Shown here piece by piece: positions 56,271 to 64,000 of a stretch of DNA of 64,000 bases. The translations under genes were made by a program, and so were the position numbers. The notes beneath the pieces are model-generated. The model did no database searches. It was not told the origin of the DNA and saw only the letters and a list, made by a program, of their open reading frames with translations. The stretch comes from Camillea tinctor (lineage: Eukaryota > Ascomycota > Sordariomycetes > Xylariales > Xylariaceae). How positions within the stretch are numbered: the stretch's first letter is position 1; every line of letters starts with the position of its first letter. Where the stretch lies: the NCBI GenBank assembly GCA_022578605.1, contig MU394062.1, positions 372,001 through 436,000 on the forward strand, written 5' to 3'.

Positions 56271-58931
56271 CTACTCCTCCAACCCATTAACCACCCTCAG
56301 CGCCCTCCTCGGCCCCAGCACCACACTAAAGAAATTCGGCTGCCGCCCATCGAGCAGCGCCTCCGCCGACCCGCCACTCCCCGTACTCCGACTCGCCGCG
56401 CTCTTCGCCCGGCCCAGCCCGCCCCCGCCCAGATAACTGTCGTAAGGCCAGGGACTCCTATCCTCGCTGGGGCGGTGCCGCCCGGCGCTCGACGAGCCCC
56501 CGGGGCTCGGCTCATCGCTGCTGGACATCATCCAAGCGGTAGTGGGGGGCTCGCCCAGATACTGCTGGCCAACCCACCCGAACCGCTCGTCGTTGTCGAC
56601 GCTCGACGAGCCGCGGCGGTGGAGGTGGTTCTTGCGGAGCTTCTCGCGCGCAGCGACCAAGCCCCCTGCTGCCCCTTCTTCTTCTGTGCCATCGGCGTTG
56701 TAGCGGTTTGCGACGGCCATGTGCCGCTTGTAGACGCGGACCTGGCGGCGCCAGAGCCAGGCGCAGAACCCGAGGTACAGGGCGGCTAGGCCGGCGAAGC
56801 CGGCGATCACGCCCGCGGCGATGGTGCCGCTGGTGGCAGCGGCCGCGGGGGCAGGATCGCCAGGCACAGAGTTCGCGCCGCCGGTCACGGTGGCGGTGCT
56901 CGCGGGCGCGGTGATGGTGAAGACGGGGGGTGTGCCGGTCTTGAAGGGCCCGTCGGTGGCGGGGCCCGAGGCGGGCTGGGTGGCGGTCGCGCCGCCGGAG
57001 GGTGAGCCGCCGATGACGGACTGGACGGCCCCGGGGACGCGGTATCCGTAGCTGCCCGCAAGCACGCTGTTGTCCGAATGGCTGTCGGCGGGGTGGTTGG
57101 CGGCGCTGAACGAGCCCGTCCATTCGAATGATGAGGCGTCGAAGTTGTAGATCCCTGGGCTATCGCAGGGAATATCTTCACCGACATATCCGCCGACGAC
57201 AATCATCTGCCCGTCTCGCGCTGCACATTGGTGGCCTGCTCGCGCTGGAGGTTCGTCGCCGCTGGTATCCGCTTTGATCCAGGTGAAAGAGGGGATAGTT
57301 AAGATCCACACATCAGTGTATTGGATTTGCTGCCCGTACGGGAGCAGATTCTGCCCACCGTACATATAGATATTGAACGAACTAGCATCGGGGGCCGAAA
57401 AGATAACTGCACATGGGTTTACGCGAACCTGAGGTGCTTCTCCTGAGGTTTGTTGATGATACCATTCGCTTGTTTTAATATCGTATACGTCAATGGTACT
57501 CATGGAAGCAAAGGCATCAGTCTGGTCATCGCCAGATCGAGAACCACCTCCAAGACCAAGGAGAATACCGTTTGGTCCCCAGCCGGGTACATATACGAGA
57601 ACACCATCAGCCCTTTCGGTAAAGCCATTTTGGTTTTGAATACCGCCCCAAGTGATGTTCCGATAGGCACCTCCGGCAGGGGCACCGGAGGCGTGAAGTG
57701 AGTTAACTCCAGTATTGGCGTAGCCCGGGTGCGTAAATTCAAGTAGACTCTTTAGGTAAACGGTGTCGATTTGGTTTGACCAACCCGGTGTTGTAGCCCA
57801 ATTGAGATGGCCACCAAAGAACCAGCTTACACCGAGTTCAGGCACTGAAATGCCAGCGCCCTCTGCCGCTCTTTGTACGGGCATTCCTTCTAGATCGGAA
57901 TAATTGCCGGAGGACGTTGTAGGGGCTTCAAACTCTGACCAAGTTGCCGCAGCGATGTCATACATCCATGTCGCGACGGGCGATGGCTGGACTACAGGAT
58001 CATCCGAGAACTCTCCACCGTATAGGAAGAGGTGATCGAGGTCGTTCCAGAGATAACCTAAGGAGACCGCGGGAGGACCTGAAGGCTGGGGAAGACCATT
58101 GATAGCTGGGGAGCTGATATCCCACGATTTTGTGAGGTCTAACGTTATGAAGTCGTTATCTGCATTCTAGGTTAGCAAGATGTCCTCAAAAACATGAACA
58201 GAGCATACTCCAAGTGTCGGAGGTTTGATTCCCGGTCGTCTTCGATCGGCCACCATAGAAGTAAAGAGTTCCATTAATTACAGCACCTAATTTTAGTTAG
58301 CATACTGTGTACTGTCTGGGGTCCAAGTCGTCTAACTTTGACCGGCCCATCTTGTGCAGACTTGGGTAGGGCTATTCTGTTGGCGTTCGAGAACAGTACT
58401 CGGTGTTCTGGTGATTACCCCTGCGTCCGCGCCGCTAATTTTAACTTTCTGACGGCCGTTATGATAACTAAGAGCAGGAAGAACAACAGCAATGAGCAGG
58501 GCGATCATGGTGAGCCTATGTAGGCCTAAAGCGATGGGAGGTGGCGCACTAGCAGCTGTCTTGATTCTTGGGCGCCTGGCCGTGGCCAGTTTGGATAACC
58601 ACCGTGTCTTCCCCTTAGATGCTCCGTTCTCGCTTGATATCAGCTGGCCGGTCGTTGATGGGGGTTCTACGTTCAATCCGGTTATTTCTCCGAATTCTCT
58701 CTCTTCAAAGCTCGCCGAAGCTTCTCGGCCCTCGCTCTCTTGATATAAACCTGTCTCCTTGAAGATTGATTTCCTCCCTTTTCTGATATTGCTTGCCATC
58801 GGAATCACGGAAAGCTTCGAACTTTCTCTCAGTCGGTCTGATGTGATGAGGGAGTTGAAGGACGGACGGTTGGGAGCATACTGCTGACCTCCAGGGTCGG
58901 ATTTGCTGTGGGAAACTTTGGCGAAGGTCAT
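56271..58931 (-). CDS. Kelch-repeat membrane protein with two TM segments
   Basis: Three exons (58931-58337, 58286-58209, 58159-56271) give 853 aa with phases agreeing. The second acceptor is the GCAG at 58161/58160, not the TAG just upstream, which would lead to a stop. Residues 1-135 are hydrophilic and probably cytosolic. A TM helix at about 136-156 (LHRLTMIALLIAVVLPALSY) is followed by a beta-propeller region with Kelch motifs: VINGTLYFYGGRS, DHLFLYGGEFSDD, WFFGGHLNW, NIYMYGGQNLL, MIVVGGYVGEDI. A Thr/Pro/Ala-rich stalk leads to a second helix (about 665-690, IAAGVIAGFAGLAALYLGFC) and a basic, Ser/Gly-rich cytosolic tail. The propeller would therefore face the outside. Related fungal proteins are annotated as galactose oxidase/Kelch or cell-wall anchored, but no copper-site residues are claimed here. 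Function unknown; a surface or cell-wall role is likely. Confidence 0.82.
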
Positions 58932-60479
58932 ATCGGGACGTTATCAGGGTGTTGTGGATAGTTTTACTCCATCATTTCTCATAAGCCCCATATGTAGGTA
59001 ACATTGCCGCACAGGACGCCTCGAGTGTGTGAGGGGGGGCCAGAAATTGGTACGAATATGAGGTCACGCAGCAGCTTTTAAAGAATATCACATGCAGACG
59101 GGTGTGGAATACTAGAGGGGCAAATACCTTCCCCTCCTCTATTTATTCGGACGAATAGGCATGCTCGCCTGGCGTACCGCAACGCCAGTAGACCTACTTG
59201 GGATAGGTAACACCTCCAAGTGGCAGTGAAAGGGTTAGCTACTGTACCTAACCTAGGGATATCAGTGAGCCGAGCAGCTAGGTCTAGCTGCCGGACATCG
59301 TGACGGCAATTCTTATGCCAACTACATCATGGATATAAAACTGGGAGGTCATTCTTGCGTTCAAAGCATAGAATTGGGCGGAGGTCGATCAACCTAATAG
59401 GTTGGACGAAGAAACTTGGCTCGCTTAGAGGAGCCCTGTCGAGTGTGTACGCCGCTCGTTGCTGGATTGGGCCAGGAACCGAGCAATTGAAGCCATTCGA
59501 TTGGTGTTGGACTGACTAGGGTCGTCCTTTATGACGACATGTTTCCCAAGGCTTCGGTCGATAGAAGCATCAAGAAGCAATTTGGATTTCTTCTTCCTAC
59601 ACTGCATAGGAGATTTTGCTCCTAACTATAGAACCACGTTGACCTCCAATTGAGATGGGCAGACCTGGTATTACATTAGTCGTGGACAAGATCAGACTGA
59701 AAGTTATTAGGTAGACCCAAGGAGAGGGATTGTTGTATGTAGGTAATGCAATATATCATCCAATACCTACCTAGTATAAGTCAAAAAATAAAGTTCTAGT
59801 TACCATGTCTTGGATCACTATAGGGTGTCTGGCCAAATAGATAACCTCACCAACTATACTTTCCAGCTTTTACACTTTCTTGAAACGGATGTGCCACGAG
59901 TTTGGTGATGTGAAATCCGGGGGTTGAGTGAATTGGGTTAAGATGATGAAAGAGCCAAGGGATGGATCGGAGATGTGAAAGATGACGCCCGCGGGGGATT
60001 ACCTAGTAGATAGACCCACTCTACCCGCCCACCCGAATTGCCGAACCAATCTTTACAGATGTGGCGTCGGATTTGTGGCTTGCCGGTAGTATTAGAAGGG
60101 TTACACCGCCACACCTCAGTACTTGGAATTGGAAGCTGGGAAAGGAAGGCACCGCCACACTACCTGATTAGCCACACATTGGGTCCACAAATTTACAAGG
60201 GGCTAGGTAGGTACCTAAAGCAGTTCCCCATTATTTGTGAACGCGCCGCGGTTGAGTTCACTTAAACATCAACTTTTGAGATTTCGATGCACAAGTTTCA
60301 TCTACTGCCATCCAAGAGGCCGGGTGGCGAGGGAAAAGAAAAAGGAAATCAAACCAACCTTTCGAACCACAACTGTCCTATCTAGGCAAGACTCCATTGG
60401 GAAAATCACTGGACCTAAGGATTGTGAACTGGTCTCGAGAATCACTAGTTGGACTGGCATCAACAAACGCTCCACCAAC
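58932..60479. other. Intergenic, divergent promoters
   Basis: It lies between the starts of the Kelch (-) and F-box (+) genes. Repeated TAGGTA/ACCTAC short repeats occur near 59733-59780 and 60204-60216. Short frames such as 59425-59607 (-) and 60038-60265 (+) show no conserved features. No gene was supported. Confidence 0.5.
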
Positions 60480-61856
60480 ATGGGTTTACTACCCCCTGAA
60501 CTTCTTCATCTGATCTTCTCGTACTTGGATGCTTCCGAAGCCCGCGCTACACGACTCTGTTGCAAAACATTTGCAGATGTCGGTGCGTGCTGGGGCTTTA
60601 AGAAGATCTCCTTTTATCTCTGCCGTGAGGATTTCAAGAAGTTGTATAAAGTCGCCCAGCACCCCATCATCAGCCAAAATGTGACCATGCTTGTCTATCA
60701 CGCTGCCAATCTCGAGGAGCCCGCCAAGACTCTGGATGAGTACATAGAGAAAACCAAGTCAATCGTTTACCGCTACCAGGTAGAGGCATGTGATGAGAAC
60801 TGGCTTCCCCAGCACGTCTTGCTCAATGAAAACCCGCGAGATTGTATATCCTATGATCGGGATCCTATATCCCCTGAAGACATCGCCGAAAATTACGCGC
60901 AGTACATAAAAGCCGTCGAAGAACAACGTCGTATCTTATCGACGAGGGAGGACTTTGTTCTGCTCAAGGAGGTTATTCCAAGACTAAAGCAGCTTCGGAC
61001 TGTCCTCGTTTCTAATGATGACTGGCACTCGGTTCCTCGCGGGTGCTCCCCTTTCGACCGCTTTTTCGTCTATAGCCTACTATCACAAGAGCCCCACGGT
61101 GATAGGCAGACAGAAGCCATGCTTCACGGCCTCAAAGGTTCGGGTGTTGCTCTGGACTCCTTCGTGGCTGGCACGCTAGATGTGGGCCTGATAAACCAAC
61201 CCTTCTTTGACAATATAGTCGAAGCTTGCCCCCGTCTCGAGAACATCGATCTTGTCTTCGACACTATTGATGCCAATGCCCCATTGCTTGCTGAAAACAC
61301 CGCCAATATTATCAGAGCCCGCGATGAGGTAGAGACCGGCGTTATAGCAAAATTCCTCAAGGCTATCCCCAATCTTGTTAAGATCTCAATCGGCTTCACC
61401 ATGGCATCAGAAATCCCTCTTCTTTACCCCGGAAACCTATCGCATATTATAGCGGATGACTTCAAGTGGAAGCAGCTACGTTCTGTCCAACTCCTCGCCA
61501 TAGAGACTGAGAGACAGGAGCTCATGGCCTTCTTTAATCTTCACAAGGATACACTTCGTAATGTCGAGCTTCGCGATTGCCGTCTCATTGCCACGTCGTG
61601 GACCCGACTTCTGCGGGAGATGAAAGATAAGTTGACGCTTGATGATATTTGTGTTACCGGCCTGATATACGGCAGAGTAGAGTCTGGAGAGGATTACCCC
61701 CTAGTTTCCCAACACTTTGCCGGCGACATAGAAGAACGCTGGTGGCTAGGAGATCCTGATAACGAACTGGGGCCTTGCCTTGCTAAGGACTTGACGTCCT
61801 GGTATCTTCATGACGGCCCTTACCCATTGACAAATTGGCAAATTCGTGCCTGGTGA
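60480..61856 (+). CDS. F-box domain protein
   Basis: A single-exon protein of 458 aa. The first in-frame ATG is at 60480 (CCAACATGG), although the frame is open from 60237. The F-box is at residues about 3-45 (LLPPELLHLIFSYLDASEAR, ATRLCCKTFADVG), the motif that binds Skp1 in SCF ubiquitin ligases. The rest is a fungal F-box partner region: a middle helical part with ISFYLCREDFKKLYKV and HPIISQNVTMLVYHAANLEE, followed by LRR-like strands (LENIDLVFDTIDANAPLL, NLVKISIGFTMAS, TLRNVELRDCRLIATSWTRL). It would recruit an unknown substrate for ubiquitylation. Unlike the F-box-like gene at 24779-25740, this one is intact. Confidence 0.85.
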   Translation: MGLLPPELLHLIFSYLDASEARATRLCCKTFADVGACWGFKKISFYLCREDFKKLYKVAQHPIISQNVTMLVYHAANLEEPAKTLDEYIEKTKSIVYRYQVEACDENWLPQHVLLNENPRDCISYDRDPISPEDIAENYAQYIKAVEEQRRILSTREDFVLLKEVIPRLKQLRTVLVSNDDWHSVPRGCSPFDRFFVYSLLSQEPHGDRQTEAMLHGLKGSGVALDSFVAGTLDVGLINQPFFDNIVEACPRLENIDLVFDTIDANAPLLAENTANIIRARDEVETGVIAKFLKAIPNLVKISIGFTMASEIPLLYPGNLSHIIADDFKWKQLRSVQLLAIETERQELMAFFNLHKDTLRNVELRDCRLIATSWTRLLREMKDKLTLDDICVTGLIYGRVESGEDYPLVSQHFAGDIEERWWLGDPDNELGPCLAKDLTSWYLHDGPYPLTNWQIRAW

Positions 61857-63090
61857 GAAAGTATCGTTAGGAGACCATTCTTGCGAGGATGTTGGCAGGC
61901 GTGGCACGATACTAGTCTGGGTTTCAGTACAATATTCAGCCAATTGCACCTGTTCTTTCGATTCATATTTATCTAACCACACTACAAATTCACCTTATGA
62001 CTTTGGATGAGAAATCCATCTTTTCGTATGGCTTGAGATACTGGCATATGAATCATTGTCTGTCACAGCTGAGCCGCGGGCGCATTCATATCAATCAGAA
62101 AATCCGGGTATGGATTTCTGGATATCACCTTGCACATACTTCCTTTCTGTTACGTAGACGAGCATTTAGGAGCAGGCTTTTGTTGTGTATCACAATGACT
62201 CGGGGTTATGCATCACCTCAAAATCATATATCTCTGTCGTGATGCCCTCTAAAGAAACCGGTCACGCCGGCTTACCTACCTATATAAGAGTCCCTTATTC
62301 GTCAAGGGTATAAAGTCAGAGGGGCTTTTCCATGCTTAGAAAATGGTACTTGCTTCTAATCATCTTACCCCTCCTTTCTACGAATGTCTCTGTCACATCA
62401 GTGACTACCTGTTACTCAATGTGCAGACCAATATGCATAGGGAATGCCTCCAAAGGATTTTACGACGGTCCGTACAGCGGTCCATCAGATGCTCGGCATT
62501 GAACTCGGCCAATAATGACCCAATGGCGTCCGTAGGAGTAGGACTGTGTCAGGCAGGTATAGTTCTACACGATTCCTCGCCTATAGACTTTGGTGAGTTG
62601 AAACCGATCCTGCTGGAAGTCATAGCATATACATGCCTCAGTTGAGAATTTATATGATTCGTATATCATCAACGTACCTGCTTACCTTGGTAACCTAGAT
62701 ATGAACGGTGGGTACAAAAGCATTGGTTGACATTGATTGTCATATGTACAAAATCGTTAAACGAACCACCACCCCCTTAAACCTAGTTTGCCTAAAGTTT
62801 ATACCTTTCGTGGGATCTATGCAAGGTACATAGTTATAAGCAAGGTCTTTTTTCCCCTGCGACATTAAGCTGCGTGACGCCATATCGGAGATTGAGAAGG
62901 TTAACGCCGCAGACAATCCTACTTAAGGCATACTGGTGCTCCTTCTGCTCAGAGTCAAGCGCCAAGCTCAAGTTACGGTCGTCTGGTTCTAACTCTGATA
63001 CACCCCTTTTCTTCTCCTCTTGATTTTTGTTTCTGATCCCCTTAAACCGCCCCTCCTCCCCTCCTCCCCTCCTCCCCACCTTCTTCCAAG
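61857..63090. other. Intergenic, with C-rich repeat before the dehydrogenase
   Basis: No gene was supported. The right end carries tandem CTCCTCCCC units (about 63051-63078), ending 12 bp before the dehydrogenase start. A short plus-strand frame at 62343-62645 has an ATG but no recognisable product. Confidence 0.5.
63051..63078 (+). repeat. CTCCTCCCC tandem repeat in the 5' leader
   Basis: Three units of a 9-bp C-rich repeat immediately upstream of the dehydrogenase ATG. It probably lies in the transcribed leader and is a C-rich/G-rich strand pair that could fold. Confidence 0.8.
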
Positions 63091-63960
63091 ATGCGGGTCG
63101 GCTTCCTTGGTCTCGGCGTCATGGGCACGCCAATGGCGATGAACCTCGCTCGGAAGTTTCAGCTCACCGTCTGGAATCGGAACCCTGCGAAATGTCAGCC
63201 GTTAGAACAGGCTGGGGCTAGAGTAGCGGCAACGCCAGCTGAAGTGGTGGCTGAGTCCGAAATCATTTTCGTTATGCTGTTCGACGGCCCGGCTATTCAA
63301 TCAATCCTAAATGACGAATTTAAAAAGGCACTTCGCGGCAAGATTCTAGTCAATACTAGCTCGGTCCCCGCCGATTTCAGTCACTATCTCGCGAAAGAGG
63401 TTGGAGATGCAGGGGGAGACTTTATCGAGATGCCCGTGAGTGGCAGCACAGGGCCGGCTGAACAAGGTCAGCTCGTCGGTATGATGGCCGGCGACCCCGT
63501 CGTAGCCGAGCGAATCAAACCCGCACTCGAGCCGATCACTGCTACTGCAGTGTACTGTGGGCCAATTGGGACGGGCCTGATGACCAAATACGCCGTAAAT
63601 CTTGTTGCCATTACCATGACGTGCGGCTTAGGGGAAGCCATGAACCTCGCCCGAGTCCAAGGTCTCAACCTCGAGGCTTTCAAGCAGGTCCTCGATGCGG
63701 GCCCGATGGCTTCGGCGTATTCCAAGGTCAAGACCTCGAAGATGCTGAATGAGGATTGGTCGGCGCAAGCAGGAATCGCGGATTGCTATAACAGCACCCA
63801 GCTCATCGAGACGGCAGCCAAGGAGAGCAATGCGCAAGCACCTCTGATCCACCTCTGCGGGCTATTGTATAAGCACGCAGTGCAATCGGGTCTCGGTGAT
63901 GAAGACATGATCGCTGTGCATAAGGTGTTCGCTGACGCATCGCTCAACACCAATCGGTGA
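63091..63960 (+). CDS. 3-hydroxyisobutyrate dehydrogenase-family NAD(P)-dependent oxidoreductase
   Basis: A single-exon protein of 289 aa, the usual length for the family. Residues 5-19 are the Rossmann glycine-rich loop (FLGLGVMGTPMAMNLA; GLGxMG), followed by the NRNP turn (29-32) that marks the cofactor-binding end. MPVSGSTGPAEQGQLVGMMA (114-133) is the substrate-binding signature, and GLMTKYAVN (162-170) holds the catalytic Lys166 and Asn170. The C-terminal all-helical domain is complete. Family members reduce or oxidise beta-hydroxy acids (3-hydroxyisobutyrate in valine catabolism, tartronate semialdehyde, glyoxylate/succinic semialdehyde types); the exact substrate is not determined. The start at 63091 is fixed by the conserved MRVGFLGLG. 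Confidence 0.9.
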   Translation: MRVGFLGLGVMGTPMAMNLARKFQLTVWNRNPAKCQPLEQAGARVAATPAEVVAESEIIFVMLFDGPAIQSILNDEFKKALRGKILVNTSSVPADFSHYLAKEVGDAGGDFIEMPVSGSTGPAEQGQLVGMMAGDPVVAERIKPALEPITATAVYCGPIGTGLMTKYAVNLVAITMTCGLGEAMNLARVQGLNLEAFKQVLDAGPMASAYSKVKTSKMLNEDWSAQAGIADCYNSTQLIETAAKESNAQAPLIHLCGLLYKHAVQSGLGDEDMIAVHKVFADASLNTNR

Positions 63961-64000
63961 TTTCAGATGTGTGTAGAAATCGCAATATCTAAACTTAATG

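Noticed and set aside
56512..57123. 203-residue Arg/Gly-rich frame inside the Kelch gene
   Set aside because: It is an out-of-frame reading of the GC-rich stalk and tail of the Kelch protein.
62343..62645. 100-residue plus-strand frame with ATG
   Set aside because: No recognisable domain, no upstream promoter-like tract, and composition like non-coding DNA.

Overview
This window is nuclear DNA from a filamentous ascomycete (Pezizomycotina; a Sordariomycete is my best guess). The evidence is: short introns (mostly 50-145 nt) with CTRAC-type branch sites, pyrimidine-rich tracts upstream of genes, abundant dispersed TACCTA/TAGGTA and TATG-type short repeats in long intergenic DNA, and typical fungal families (rhodopsin-type PTH11-like membrane protein, LysM protein, F-box proteins, Kelch membrane protein, DEF1). 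The species cannot be fixed from the sequence. No rRNA, convincing tRNA, CRISPR array or intact mobile element was seen. Most coordinates below come from reading splice signals by eye, with reading phase checked at every junction.

Layout. 0-7 kb: a four-exon three-finger C2H2 zinc finger gene (-) whose coding sequence contains a minisatellite and a G-rich hexanucleotide repeat, then two small hypothetical genes (+). 7-12 kb: gene-free, simple repeats. 12-17 kb: convergent metabolic pair, a nine-exon aldehyde dehydrogenase (+) and class II fructose-bisphosphate aldolase (-). 20.9-23 kb: a membrane-anchored Ubp16-like ubiquitin protease (-). 24.8-25.7 kb: an F-box-like gene (-) that looks frameshifted. 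25.7-42.5 kb: a gene-poor, AT-rich stretch holding only two recognisable intact genes, a CHK/aminoglycoside-phosphotransferase-fold kinase-like gene and a six-exon seven-helix rhodopsin-type gene, plus coding relics. 42.5-64 kb: a gene-dense block with a Trp-repeat protein, a putative mitochondrial protein, a secreted two-LysM protein, the RNA polymerase II degradation factor DEF1, a conserved hypothetical protein, a two-TM Kelch protein, a second F-box protein, and a 3-hydroxyisobutyrate dehydrogenase-like enzyme.

The genes do not form an operon-like pathway or a biosynthetic cluster. Three concern ubiquitin (Ubp16-like protease, DEF1 with its CUE domain, F-box proteins), two are central metabolism (aldolase, aldehyde dehydrogenase), and three are surface or secreted (rhodopsin-type, LysM, Kelch). 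The most unusual points are the reconstructed zinc finger gene with its repeats and its stop codon inside a perfect hairpin, two GC-AG introns sharing the donor GCAAGCC, the broken F-box gene, a phase-neutral 54-nt intron inside DEF1, and a hypothetical protein with a WL..G..-type Trp repeat. I found no clear previously undescribed multi-gene system.
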